A DNA stretch of 64,000 bases from Myrica gale. Its lineage: Eukaryota > Streptophyta > Magnoliopsida > Fagales > Myricaceae. The notes beneath the pieces were generated by a model. That model was not told where the DNA came from. It ran no database searches and was given only the letters and a program-made list of their open reading frames with translations. This document shows positions 12,101 to 24,300 of this stretch, one piece after another. The translations under genes were made by a program, and so were the position numbers. The first letter of the stretch is position 1; each line of letters opens with the position of its first letter. The stretch is from NCBI GenBank assembly GCA_963930655.1, contig OZ005617.1, positions 19,332,068 to 19,396,067 on the forward strand, written 5' to 3'.

Positions 12101-14062
12101 ACTAATGGATCGATTGTAAATTGTTTTTTCTTATTTCAAGATTTGTCTTGAGAGATGGAGTCATAAAGGGGCATAACCTAGATTATGGACTGGAGTAGAA
12201 ATACGTATATCCTATAATTCAATTTTGAGAGTGTGATTCGGAGAAAAGGTGTAAAAAGGGGCGTGAGATAGTATTTTTGGCCTTGTCTCCACTGCTGCCT
12301 AGGTGACCTTTGTTGAAACTTCTAGGTTATGTTTGTGTTGTAAAATTTTTGTTATTGGGTTTAGTATTGGTATTGGGTTTAATGAAAAAGCGAAGATGTA
12401 ATTTTTTATATTTTTTGTAGTGAAAATTTATGATTTGATGGGAGAGAGAGATTATATTGTAGTATTTTATTGTAAGTTGGTGAAATATTTTGTGAAATTT
12501 TGTTAGCAAACGCACCCTAGTAGATCATTATGATGTCTAAAATTGTTGAAACTGTTGTTCTTAAAGAGGAGCTACCTGTGCATAATTTCGAGGGTCAATA
12601 TCAGTGAAACACCCTTTTCACAGTGGGCTATGAATTTTTGATGTGTTGTTTGAAATTTATGGTTGGCAACAAAGTCCTTACAAAATACTCTCCTACGAGC
12701 TCTGATTATCGTTCTTAGACATTAGTCCTGCATTCAAAAAGAAATAAATAAATTAGTAGAAGCATTATTCATGTTTATAGAAGAAGGATATATGTTTGCA
12801 GTGCGTGATTCTATGAGAATGTGAAATCGCAAGTGCCGGCCCTTAATCATGCTGATGGTATGCTTTTTGAGAGATTATAACCTCCCATTATTCTATCTCC
12901 TATAGCATGCAGTCAATAGCGAAGATGTTAAAAAACTTTCAAATTCAAGCTTCCAATTTTGTTTTCCTTAGAAGTTTTGTGCTTATAATCATTTGAAACT
13001 TGCATGTTTTAGTTGGACTCGTTTTTCATCAACATCTATATGTAGTTTTAACTTGGTTTTGCTCTATGAAGCGAAGAAGAGTAAGTTATACATTTGTGAT
13101 GTCGATGGCTGAAATCATTCTGAAAAAATTCCCAAGATACAGGAGCATGCCCTTGATTTTCTGCAACGATATATTAGTTTTGTGAAAATATTTGGGACGC
13201 AGGACATGTTACGTGTCCTGTCAGCAGATCTTGAGAACAAAAGGCTTGTAATAATACCATTTCCATGTGAAAATCGAGGACCAAGCTAGAAGGCTTAAGA
13301 AACTGAAAAGGATGGTCTTATAATTGATACAACAAACAATGGGTGATAGCCCAGTGGTTAGGAGGGACATCCTCCTTGGGGCTTGACATACCAAGTTCGA
13401 GTCTCAAGAGTGGGATGGATTTTTCTGCTGCTGGGCAAATTTTTGACTTTCTGCTCCTTGGGTTGTGGGGTCGGTCCAGTGGGCCGTGGTTTATATTTCA
13501 GGGTTGGGCCAAAAGGGTCCGGCTTTGGGGGATTTCCACGATATAAAAAAAAATTATTTGTCTGAAGATCCAGTACTAGGAATAATGCAGCTTCGTCTCG
13601 TTGCTGGCAATGCATATTAAAACTAGTCGTGAACTCGACTATTGAACCAACTTTAAGCTTCTGTTTTGGCAGTCTTCTTTGATTATCAATCCAACCTATT
13701 TTTCCGTCAAATATGCGCATGCTTCATGATTTCTGGTTTGTGAGTTTGTGTTGTTAAATCATGCTTTGTTTTCATAACTCAGTGCTGCAGGCACCACCAC
13801 AACACCAGTGACAACAACGCCATCTACCAACACACCCACATTTTCCAACACCACTCCAACAACTGTCACACCGACAACAACCAGTCCATACACAACAACG
13901 CCCTCCACTGGAGTGCTAGGAGGGATTGGTACTGGTGTAGGGCCGTCAGGAGCTGGAATAAACACGGATGAGAGTCATGGTGGCCTTAGACTCATAGACA
14001 CTACCTTCTTCTCGTTCTTTATTAGCCTCTTATTCACAGGCTTGATGCTTTGGTGGGGTTGA
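9134..14062 (+). CDS. PDCB1: Plasmodesmata callose-binding (X8/CBM43) GPI-anchored protein
   Basis: PDCB proteins bind callose at plasmodesmal necks and limit cell-to-cell movement (family knowledge). Exons 9134-9185, 9747-9986, 10112-10145 and 13783-14062 give 606 nt, 201 aa, the usual PDCB length. Residues 1-19 form a hydrophobic signal peptide. The X8 domain starts at TWCVCK, with cysteines at 22, 24, 41, 47, 56, 66 and 84 plus one at the exon 3 TGCVYP segment. A Thr/Pro/Ser-rich linker follows (TTTTPVTTTPSTNTPT), then a C-terminal hydrophobic segment FFSFFISLLFTGLMLWWG that fits a GPI-anchor signal. Intron 3 is 3.6 kb and holds a MITE and a SINE. The symbol rests on family match and its position beside the helicase, as for Arabidopsis PDCB1; a sister PDCB is possible. 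Confidence 0.92.
12325..12516. repeat. PIF/Harbinger-like MITE (192 bp) in PDCB intron 3
   Basis: Left end GGTTATGTTTGTG, right end CAAACGCACC, flanked by CTA on both sides (12322-12324 and 12517-12519). The interior closely matches the copy at 28485-28681 in the PHD gene, including TTGTAGTATTTTATTGT. Confidence 0.7.
13341..13553 (+). mobile_element. tRNA-derived SINE, second copy
   Basis: A-box-like TAGCCCAGTGG and B box GTTCGAGTC, then the same 3' body as the SINE at 2485 (GGGTTGTGGGGTCGG, GGTCCGGCTTTGGGG) and an A-run. It lies in sense orientation in PDCB intron 3. The head differs from the first copy, so it may be another subfamily. I could not find a clear target duplication. Confidence 0.7.
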
Positions 14063-15072
14063 AGAGAAAAAGGAGCTGCCATGGTGGTGGGGTTGGGTGG
14101 TCAGAGATGATGCTGGATTTGAATGTCCTGAGGTGGATATGCATGTGATTCTGTAGTTATTCTGTAGGTGTTCATCTAAAGACAATCTTGCTAGGTTTGT
14201 TTTTTTATCTCCCTCCTCCTACTTACTGCAGAAGATGTGCTTTTGATTCCTTTTGGTGGTATTGTGCTGTTGCTGGTGGGACTAGTGGACTTAAGTACGG
14301 GGGGTTCTCTCTCCACCTTTTGTTCTCGTTTTTGTACATCGAGATCTCAATGGTTAGTAATTTATTAATTTTATGAGAAATGGGCTCGTCGTGTCCTTAG
14401 TTAGTGCTGGAGAAAACTGGTTGAACTATGTGAGTGCTTATTTCAGTTTTATTCACTTATTTGTACGTCTGCTTCGGAACCCTTGTCGCGTTGCCTGTTG
14501 TCTGTTATCTGATGCCTCGCTGTAAAGTGCATACGACTTTCTCATATAGATGTTCCATTTCATAACATTTCTTAGAGCTGTTGACGTCGGCAATAGTTGT
14601 CGTGAGGCAACGGAATGGGTAATGGCAAATAAGGACAGAGTTGGAGTGAATTTGAGATTGTCTGGTTTGGATTTGTGATGGGATTTCTTGGTTGGTAGGA
14701 GGCATGAAGCCTTTTATGTACAGGAAATGGTTGTTTCGTTTTTGTTTAGTGTATCTGTGACTCTATGTTATACTAAGTTTAAAATTGAGGTGTAATTCTT
14801 TGACATATATAAGTCTGGTCCGAATGTTAAGGAAAATAGTGAGTGTTAAAGAGAATATGGAGTTTTCCATCAGTTAATTCGAGAAAAGAATTCTATAAGT
14901 TAGTCGTCTGCTCTAGGCTGGAGCGATCTCTGTGTAAACATCACAGTGAGTTCTCGCTAGCTTGAGGTTCAACCTCTAGCTCGAGTGAACTATGTTGACA
15001 CACTTCACATATTAGTCTCATCGGCCTGTTGCTTGCCTTCCGACTCGGGGGAGAGATTAGTTTCACAAATTA

Positions 15073-15246
15073 GGCTGCGTTTGCTAACACAATTTTATTC
15101 AGAATATTCTCTCTTAATAAAATACTACAATATAATCTATCTCTCTCCCATAAAAAATATAAAAAAATTACCTCCCTTCACTTTTTCACTAAACCCAATA
15201 TCAATATAAAATCCAATACCAAAAATATTTCAACACAAAAGCAATC
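15073..15246. repeat. PIF/Harbinger-like MITE, degenerate copy
   Basis: Left end GGCTGCGTTTGC after TTA. The interior is in the reverse orientation to the 12325 copy (AAAATACTACAATATAAT, CTTCACTTTTTCACTAAACCC). The right end GCAATC is degenerate and is followed by TAA. Confidence 0.55.
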
Positions 15247-15404
15247 TAAGTCTCCCTGTCAGGGGCGGCCGACGCCCTTCGCATCCCAAAAAAAAAAATT
15301 ATATACGGCATGTCCTATTTCCTTCTACCCCAGTTATTCTGTAAAAATTTAGACACTCAATTTCGCCACTTTTTATGAGGTTTCAAACAAGATCAATCTC
15401 ATCT

Positions 15405-16075
15405 TTTGTCCCTACTTTTGTGGAGAAAAGTGTGTTCTCCGCGATTGATGGGTGGCCTTGGTATTCGTCCAATGAAAGAGACAAACTCCGCTTTAGTGTC
15501 TAAAATGGTGTGGATGATGACTACTTCCGGTCAACGACATTGGGTATGTTTGAGGGTGAAAATTTTAGGTATTGGGGTTTGAGAAATATTATAAAGTAAA
15601 GAAATGTTATGGGAGTTGGTGAAAAAGTAAGAGAGAAAAGATTTTTAATAAGTATTATAATAATAAAAAATTATGTGGTGAATTTTTTATGATTAAACCC
15701 AATATTTGGTCTCCAAACATCCCCTTAGATGTCTCCAGGCAAAATATCTCAAACGGGATGAATTTCTACAGGTTGAGCGTAAAAGCTCCTCTTCTTGGTT
15801 CTGGAAAGGTTTGCTTTTAGCTCGCCCTACTATTGCTAGGGGTCATTGTTTATTGGTGGGTAATGGCCGAACTATTCGAACTTGGCAAGATCTCTGGGTG
15901 TCGAACCTTCCATTGTTTAAACCCTGCCCAAAAAATTCATCTTTGTGTAAGTGATCCTTAGTCGCTGGTCCAGGATTTTATCATCCCATCTACGCAAATT
16001 TGGAACCACAATCTTCCTGAGCAACATTTTGATCGTCAATCTGTTGATCAGATTATTCAAATACTGTTTAGATAA
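15405..16075 (+). mobile_element. L1-type LINE reverse-transcriptase C-terminal fragment (broken)
   Basis: Readable pieces are GGLGIRPMKETNSALVSKM (about 15447-15505) and, after the MITE, LQAKYLKRDEFLQVE, WFWKGLLLARPTIARGHC, VGNGRTIRTWQDLW (15727-15900). A further stretch, FIIPSTQIWNHNLPEQHFD, runs to about 16035. This is the standard order downstream of the polymerase palm in plant L1 LINEs. It is truncated at both ends, has stops, and is interrupted by the MITE at 15542-15724. Confidence 0.7.
15542..15724. repeat. MITE nested inside the LINE fragment
   Basis: Left end GGGTATGTTTGAGGGTG, right end CTCCAAACATCCCC. It is nearly the same as the copy at 60599-60797 (shared GAGAAATATTATAAAGTAAAG). 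The LINE reading resumes on the other side, so it inserted after the LINE. Confidence 0.65.
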
Positions 16076-17267
16076 TGAATAAGTTTTTAATAAAGAAGTC
16101 AGTCAGTGTAGGGTCGTCTAGTACTCATGACTGCTACTTCTGAAACGAATATTATTGAGAACGAAACTATTTTTACAATGTTTTCAGAATATGTATCTCA
16201 TAGGATCCAATTGACACCTCTCAGTATCAACAAATAGTATTGTACGTGTATTTCAATATTTTTAGTGTTTTTAGTCCTTAATTTTTGATATTTTAACTCT
16301 AAGATGTATTTTTTTGCATTACGTAGTAAAAAAAATTTTGTTGTCATTTTTTCTTAAGAGTTCGACCCCCTTCGATTGGATTTCTTGTTCCGCCACTGCT
16401 CCCTGCCGTGACTCTTGTTGCCTAGCTCGAGCAAAGACTTACCCGAAAAAGCTTACCTAACTGTCGCTCAACTTTAGAGATATTTAAAAAAATAAATAAA
16501 TAACCAGCTTTTTAAGAGTCTTATTCTATTTAAAATTGAAGATATCTTTTAAATACTTTGAGATATCAACTTGTAACCCTATGAGGCCCCATCCATTGAT
16601 TATTTTAGAAGAGAGAAAAAAGCCTCAAGATTCCATATCTAAATTGTTAATTTTTCTCTTATCCAATTATCTTGAAATCAACCTTTCATTGTGAAGCCTT
16701 TAGAATAATAAAGGAGGTTGGGCTGCCAGAGTTTTGGTGTTGAAAAACGAGATCGTTCATGAAGTGTCCATAAGAAAAGTCTCAATAATATGAGATACTT
16801 CCGCATAGTGCAGGTCCGAGTAGGGTTATTCGAATTATTATATAGGGTTGTCAAAGTTAGAGGAGTTTTACAATGTCCGAATCGCCATTTGTAAGATTTC
16901 TCTTTCTAATGGATTTAGGTGGTGTTGATAATCCGAAGTGATTTTTCTCTTTGAAGAGTGTTGTTTCAAAAGTTTTTCACTTCGTCGCTAAAATATCGTC
17001 TCTTTATGTGATTGAAGTTTGATTTAATTTTTTACTCTTTGTTTCGTTGATTCACTCTAAATCGAACGCTTTTAGAACTTGTTTTTGAAATTGACATAAT
17101 ATTTTAAATTGGAGAGGAAAACACCTATTCTTACTTTTGGATGTTGTTTAACTTGTTTTTATCTAAATAGTAAATTTTCACTTTTGAAATGAGAAATGAC
17201 AATGTCAGGCTTGTGAGCTTTTGAGTTTTGTCACTTGTCGGTCTTGACATCAGTCGAGACAAATGGG

Positions 17268-17451
17268 CGGGATGTTTGTTTGCCAATATTTTGGGGAATA
17301 TTCTCAAAATTTTGGGAATCTTTACTTTATTGAGATTTATTGGGGTTTGTGAAAATTGAAGTGTGTAGGTGTAAAAATTAAAAATGTTGGAGTTTGTTTG
17401 GTTTGTCCGATTTGTTGAGACCCCAAATATTTGGGGTCTCAAACATGCTCA
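17268..17451. repeat. MITE related to the 15542 subfamily
   Basis: The ends GGGATGTTTGTTTGCC and GGTCTCAAACATGCTC are imperfect inverted repeats. The interior has the same ATATTTGGGG / CCAATATTTT pattern as 60599-60797. The borders are approximate. Confidence 0.45.
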
Positions 17452-18708
17452 TATCTGCTAAGGACATACGTATCCTGTTCTATTCTGGTTGTCCTGCAAA
17501 GACGGTCTGAAAACGTCTACTGCTCGATGAATTTTATAAACTACGAGTCGTTTTGGTGAGCGTAACTTCTTTCTCGCTCTCGTCTTCTCCCTACCCACTG
17601 TCGAACTTCTGACCTATTTGAGAATTCACACCCACTGACCCACATACCACCCAGTTAACAGAGTATACGTCGGTTGGTGAGCGTTAACTTTCATTGAAGG
17701 TCCTAAACCCAACGAGAAATTGATTGCAACTGGCTCTCGTTTATAATAGCAAGTGACTATATGAACAGTAAACACCACACAATTCCGTTGCCAACGTTGG
17801 CATCTCAATTAATTTTAAGGCTCAAATGCACTCACAGTTCCGTGACATAAGAAAATTTCAAATTAGTTCTTAAGGTAAAAAAAGTTACAAATTAACCTAT
17901 GTGGTAAGGTTCCGACATACATCCTTCTGTCTATCTCCGTCTCTTTTATTAACGACATATGCTTAATTTTAATCTCTCGTACATAAACTGTTGGTGCATT
18001 TATGCCTAATTTTAATTGGCCCTTGTAGTTTTCGTGGGACCTCACTTGGAAGCCAGTATCCTTTCCTCGAATAGCGATGAGCTTATTTTTAGAGAGGCCA
18101 CAAAAAGTTGTTTATAGGGATAAAGATAGACGCAATATATGAGTCTCGCGGTAAAATTCACACTACTAGATAATTGAATATTGTAAGACTTATATTTTGC
18201 GTCTTTTTTTCTCTGAATATGATGGTCCAGTTAGGACAACAAATTAGAGAATATCATAATCCTGTGTTACGTGGGGTTGGAAATTCAAGACTACCAACTA
18301 TACTTGTTCTTTTTGCGATTTTGTAAGCGGATTTTCTTTTGTCTGGGTAGATTTATAAGCTGACTTAATCCAAACTCCAAATTCCAGATTCCATACCAAT
18401 GTTAATGCTTGATAAATTGTCTTCGGGGTATATCGCAGCAGTCCAAATCCGACGAGAACAAAAGAGGGGCCGAATGAGAATAGAGTTGATCTAGAGGAAG
18501 GCTCACTCGAGGTTAATTCCGCAGTTTTGATTGTGGGCCGGCCCACAAGAGGTAGAATCCATCCCTTCTCTTTGAGCCGATAGGTGAGAGAGATGTCGAT
18601 GATAATAGATAATGGGTAAAAGTTAAAAATTTTGAAGTATATTTGTTTGGTTGTAATTTTTTAGAAAATAAACCTGTTCAATATCAAACTTCCTCGCCAA
18701 TGAGTACT

Positions 18709-18860
18709 CCCCATGTTTGGATAGATTAAACTAATAATAATGATTTTACCACTTTTTAATAAATTACAGCACAATTTTACAAATTTTAACAATTTTTTTT
18801 ACAAATACTAATTCCCATTAAAAAAACAAAAAAATATTTTTCACATCTAAACAAGGATAA
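18709..18860. repeat. Possible MITE with CCATGTTTGGAT / ATCTAAACAAGG ends
   Basis: An inverted pair CCATGTTTGGAT (18711) and ATCTAAACAAGG (18845) encloses about 150 AT-rich bases. The target duplication is unclear. Confidence 0.35.
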
Positions 18861-19318
18861 CCATCCAAAAAGCATACGTGGGACGATGAAGTTCAATATT
18901 TAAATGCCAGCATATATTAATTTTCCCAAAAAAAAATAATCAAATAGTTGTTGCGACAATAATTTGTCACCTCTGCTATGTGAAAAATCGTCTCTACAGA
19001 ACTTTTCAGTAACTCTCTTTAGCTCTTATTCCTCTGTTTCTAATAAGTTAATAACTGTTGCGAAGCCTACCTTTCGTGACCGTAGCAAAGCAAACGGGAG
19101 AGCCAAAAAAAAAAATTGGTATCAAACCAAGCAACGGTTTCGTGCTTCGCAAGAATAGCTGGGTTTGTTTATTAAAATTTAAACATAATAAAATAATTAT
19201 AATATATTTTTTATTTTTTTATTAAATTATTATTTGTTATTATAATAAATATAAAATATTTATTTAATTTTTTTTTACCAATTCTGATACCTGACACTCA
19301 AACACAACTGGGCTCTAA

Positions 19319-19490
19319 GGGTGTTCGATTAGAGTGTTGTGAGGAGTTTTTATATTTTGAAAATTTTTAGGTGATGTTAACTTTATTAGTATGCGTGTTA
19401 TAACTATTTTTATATAAAATTAAAAATAATATTTCATTATAGAATTTTTATATTACGAGAATACAACAAAAATCGTAAGAATTCTCTGTT
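19319..19490. repeat. Second copy of the 8551-type MITE (right end lost or degenerate)
   Basis: It begins GGGTGTTCG after TAA. The interior TTTTGAAAATTTTTAGG, then GTGATGTTAACTTTATTAG, matches the 8551 element base for base over long stretches. No convincing right terminal repeat. Confidence 0.4.
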
Positions 19491-20283
19491 AAAATTATCT
19501 CATAAAAAAAAGAATGCAACACTTTTCCACCGGTCCTTCCGTGGACCTCAAGTTTGCACTCTGAATTCCACTAGCTGTGCAGGAAAAGCGAAGTGCTTTT
19601 TCCAAAGATGGTAAATATTTTGTCATTGTTCTTTTCATGTGCGTGTCTTAAGCACTGCAGACAACTAACTTTCCAAAAATAGAAAGTCTGCAGCATTCTT
19701 TAAATTAAATTTAAAGTAAAAGCAATAGTGGGGACCTCAGTCGCATTGAAAAATATACTCATGGACCGTTGCAACTTGCATATGACTGTAAAGAGACTAG
19801 AAGCAAAGGGGTCATATAAGTCATTTTCCACCTCATTCTGTAGCCCACTCTCTCCTCCAACACGACTAACTTCGTCGGAATTCTCATTCATTCTGTCGTC
19901 TCTTTTCTGGGCCCGTGCGAATTGCAGAAAGCGATGGGTAGAACTCAATAGAAACACTCATTATTTAATGTAAGCAAATGCATTGATGCCATGACACCCT
20001 TCCCATCCAATCATTCAGGGGCTATGAGTGAGCCAAATAAATGAGGACCACTGGAGAAGGATTAATAAATTAATTTTTTTTAAAATAAGTAATACAAAAT
20101 ATTAATACCATTCAATTTTGAAAGAAAAAAAATACAACACATTTAATGTTGTATAGTTCATATTGCTAGACAATTATTATGAACATTATTAAATATTGTA
20201 GGATCCACACTAATGTTTATCTCTATTCAAGTTAAACGGTCCAATTTAAAGAGCAAATTAGAGACTTTCATGATTTCAATTTC

Positions 20284-20600
20284 ATATTCATTCAACTAGT
20301 GTTGTGCAAAGTGACCTCGAAACCAACTCCGACTTTAATATAGTCGGCTTGGTCGAAGTCGAAGTCGGATTTGGAGTCCACCGACCCAACTCCGACTCCA
20401 ACTTATATTTCAAAAATTGTAATTTTCCCTTTAAATGAATAATTACAAAGTGTTTAAATCTATTTTAAAAATTTATTATTCGAGTTGGTGGCCCAACAAA
20501 AATTTTAGTCTACATAGACCTAGACAGCCCGACTCCGGTTGTCGGAGTTAGAGTCGACTTACAGTTAGTCGAAGGCAAAATTCGAAATCAAACAAAGATC
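20284..20600. repeat. GACTCCGACT-motif palindromic repeat
   Basis: Repeated CAACTCCGACT, GTCGGAGTT and AGTCGGATTTGGAGTC words in both orientations flank an AT-rich centre. It is non-coding, a probable non-autonomous DNA element of unassigned family. Confidence 0.3.
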
Positions 20601-21382
20601 GGAGTTGTATATTTCATTTTCTTTGATCATCAATGAACATTATCTAAAACCATGTTAGCAAATATAAATCAAACTTATAGCACCATATTTCTAGACCATT
20701 AATCGATCTTATATATATATATATATTTCATTTATGATTAATATTTTGGCATTCTCGTAATTTTATCAAAATAAGTGAAGTTTTTTCATGTATATGATAC
20801 GACATCATTAACATATTACAATGCTTTACTTTTGGTCATCTCTAGGTGATGGATTAATTACTACTTGCCATTAACTCAAATAGCAAATAAATAAATAAAT
20901 AAGTTAAGCATAGCCTTTTTTATGATGTCTGTATATTTATTATTTTCAATAAGGCTGGCTTAATACATCCGTAATTATATGTAAATTTATGCAAATAAAT
21001 TCATGTGACGTGGCACACAGATGCATGTGGTTCGTGGGACCCAATACAGAGTACCGAAAAAGTGAGTCACGTACTTCACCAATCAGATCTTTTTGTTTCA
21101 TCTTCTTGATTCTTCATTCGTTTGTTTGTTTTTCCTGGGCCGTGAGTCCTCACAATAACCAAACATAAAGGGCCTCACACTGTAGATCTCCACCGCGCCC
21201 CCACCCCCTCACAATTGAATGCACACAGCCACGCTGCACATTCTCTGCACCGCTACCCTCTTTCAGTTCCCTGTGGAGCCTTCCCCAACAAAACTGCCCC
21301 ACGAATAGACTTTTCGCTTTCTCCAAGAAGAAGGAAGGAGCCAAACTACGGAAACGGTGTATAAAGAAGAATATCAGCAACA

Positions 21383-24300
21383 ATGCAAGCGCCTGGGGAG
21401 CGCACAGACTCGGTAAAATAAAAACGAAAACTTTAAAAAAAAGAAGAAGAAAAGAATATCTGTCATTGTTTAGCTCTCTCCATTCTCTATTGTCTGCACT
21501 CTTGTCTCTGCTGTCCCCACTATTGTTTAATAGTACAGGGTTGAAGTGGGTTTTGTTTTTTTGCCCACTAAGAGTGTAGAGTTTTTTATTCTACTTTTTT
21601 TAACTACTGTTATGTTGACTGTTGTGATGCGTGAACAGTTGCTATTCTGTCGACTTATTTATGTTTCGATCGCTATATTCATTTTCTGTTTGTCTAGAAA
21701 GTAGAGAGTTATTGTATCTGAACTCTGAAGTGGGTTTACATGTGCAGAGAGGTAGAGGGAGAGAGTTATCTAGGTTTACAAGAAGTATGTGACTGCTTGG
21801 CTTCATTGAGGGAATCCGCGCTGCTCCAGAAAATTTTATCCATGCGCATCACCTTTTAAAAAAGTTAAATGGAGTATAATATAGAATGTTGCATTTCGAT
21901 TGTTTTTTTTTTCGGCTTTTAGTTGTTGGGTTTATTCAGTTTTCTTTTTGCCTTTAATCTACGTACTAGTAGAGGCTTTGCTCTCCCCCCCCTCCCCCGT
22001 CGATTTTTACCATGTAAATTTGCTCTTTTCCCGTTTCAGTTTCGTGTTGCACATTTCTTCTGCTTGGTTTTCTGTTTTTATTTGTTTTGTTATCGGCATT
22101 TTAGATCAAAGTTCTTTTAGTTCCTAGATACTGGCACTCACAACTTGTCCGGGGATCTACTGAATCAGTTTTCTTCTTGGTCTATACTTCTTTTGAGGAT
22201 AAAAGGCTACTAGAGTTTTTGAGTCAAGCTAGAGGAAACATCCAATCTCCTGGGTATTATTCGCTACAGTTAGAGAAGTTGAGGACACTTGAGTACTTCT
22301 ACCAAATGTTGATGAACTAAGAAAAGGTACGGAGTGGGTTGGTCTACCCTGTCCTCTCCTGAGACCTGGGGGTGTTCGTTTTGTAAAAAACAGTATGATT
22401 TTGGTAGAATTTTGAATATTTATGTAGATTAGGATTTTATAGATTTTTGTGTAAAATGTTGAGAGAGATGATTTGATGTAATTGTTTAATAAAAAAAGTA
22501 TTGTAGTTAGGTGAAAAAGTATAGAGAGAGAATATTTGTTATAATTTTTTTTGAAAAGATATTGAAGTTTGTGTGAAAAGTTGTTGGAAATTGTATAAAA
22601 TGTATTGATGTTCATGTATAAATTTTTAAGATTTTGGATGTTGGTTTTTGTGAATACATTTGTATTCTAGAATAATCGTGAAAACGAACATGCCCCTGGT
22701 GAAGAGAGGCCTGAATGGGGAGACCCGCAGGTGTTCTCTCTCGAGATTTAGCTGGACCTACTGTTTGACCTTGCTACCACCAAACATGCACCCAAACATT
22801 GTGGGAGAATGAAAAGAGCATTTAACCACTAGCTAATTGGACGCTGAATCAGTGGTAAATGAACAGAACATTTCCTTGGCAGTACACTGTTCTTCTACGT
22901 ATTAAAGAGCAAGCTCGATTGACCAACTTCACCAAAAAATAAAAATAAAATATCTCCTGCTTTATATTGGCAACAAAAGAATATCAAAGTTACAGCCTTG
23001 CCTCCTTTCAACTTATATTTCATTCTTTTTTATATATGGTAATAGCAAATTATTCTTGAGTTAGAGTATTACTTCCTTTTGTAGATTTGCGCCCCTCTAC
23101 ACTTGAGAGCCAATTTTTGATATAAAAGTTTGTTAGTCTTCTGTAACAGAAAAAAAAAAAGATTTTTCCCCGCAAAGGAAAACTTTCTTAAGTAGCATGG
23201 ATTCTAAAGAAAGTAGAACTTCCCCAGAGAAAAATAATAGAGTGCACATGTTAAGTGCCCCGGAGTTCACAGTATTTAATCCCCCACTGGAAAGATGAGG
23301 AAACTTTGAGCCTTAATTTAGTTTCAATTTATAAATCAGTATTTTATTGTGAGGAATACATCTTAAGATAGTTTCATAATGCAGTATAAATATGCTGTTG
23401 ATTCCATGACATTGTTTGATTTACATAGCTTGTTGTTCTATTTGATTCAGAAACTTTGTGATATAGTTGTTTTGCTTCCAGTAATCTGTTTTCTTTTAAA
23501 TGAATTTGAATGTAGAATATTTTTCAGGACATCTTGCATTACTGAAAAAGTCAAGTAACTGATATATAAGGTAACACGAATACTATAATAGATTGGGTGC
23601 TTCCATTGCCATTTGAGCGGCTAATTGAACATACTAGTTGAAAGACCATCAAAGCGGCTGAACTTGTGCTTAAATTTTTGTTGACAGGAACGTCAGCGAA
23701 CTTATGCTATGATTGCTAGGACTCTGTTTGAGACACGCTTAGTTCAATTATTAAATAATTTTGCACATGTAAGCATAAAGAAAGGAATTGTCTTGCTTCC
23801 TGTTGATGGGTCCCTTTATGTAAACAAACTTACTATTATAATGTTTGATGTTGGGCACTATTAAACTCGTACTTAGTCCCTCGAGGAACTACATTTAAGA
23901 ATAGTTCATTCTGCAAGCTAAATACAACTCATGCACCTGTTACAAGAATGAACCATTTACATAATCATCCATCCCTTGAAGGAGGAGATGCCATTTGGCA
24001 AAGAAAATTGATTGCAGTCAGTGATAATTTCTCACTTGCTCTCTGTCTGTTATTTGTATCCATAAACTTGAATCCTTGTGTCGGCATTTCTAAGTGGTTC
24101 CATAACCATACTGGTTGGATTTCACGTTAGACTATGGCTCAGCATCAGTCTTTTGGGACAATTGCTGGTTATTTCCAATGGTGGAATTGACCACTTCAGT
24201 TGCGGTTGTGTCTCTAGCACTGACCATCAACTCCAAGACCAATCATATTGGTCTTCGTATAATATTTTCCTACCTGACACTGACTGGCCAACACTAGAAA

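Larger units (their letters stand above)
15260..16398. mobile_element. Decayed hAT-type DNA transposon relic with nested insertions
   Basis: The left end CAGGGGCGGCC and right end TCCGCCACTG are imperfect inverted hAT-type ends. They are flanked by CTCCCTGT (15252-15259) and CTCCCTGC (16399-16406), an 8-bp duplication with one mismatch, as expected for hAT. No hAT transposase is seen. The interior is largely a LINE fragment carrying a MITE, so the element is non-autonomous and was hit at least twice. Confidence 0.6.
14063..21382. other. Gene-poor region between PDCB and PHD genes
   Basis: The first few hundred bases should be PDCB 3' UTR. The rest is AT-rich and holds the hAT/LINE/MITE nest at 15073-16398, further MITEs and a GACTCC-motif repeat, listed separately. 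The reading frames here are short and unlike any family I recognise. The last ~300 bp before 21383 is C-rich on the plus strand and fits a 5' UTR and promoter of the PHD gene. Confidence 0.5.

Noticed and set aside
18298-18546. Open frame of 82 aa on the minus strand in the gene-poor region
   Set aside because: No recognisable domain, no codon bias or splice partners, and the sequence is flanked by repeats.
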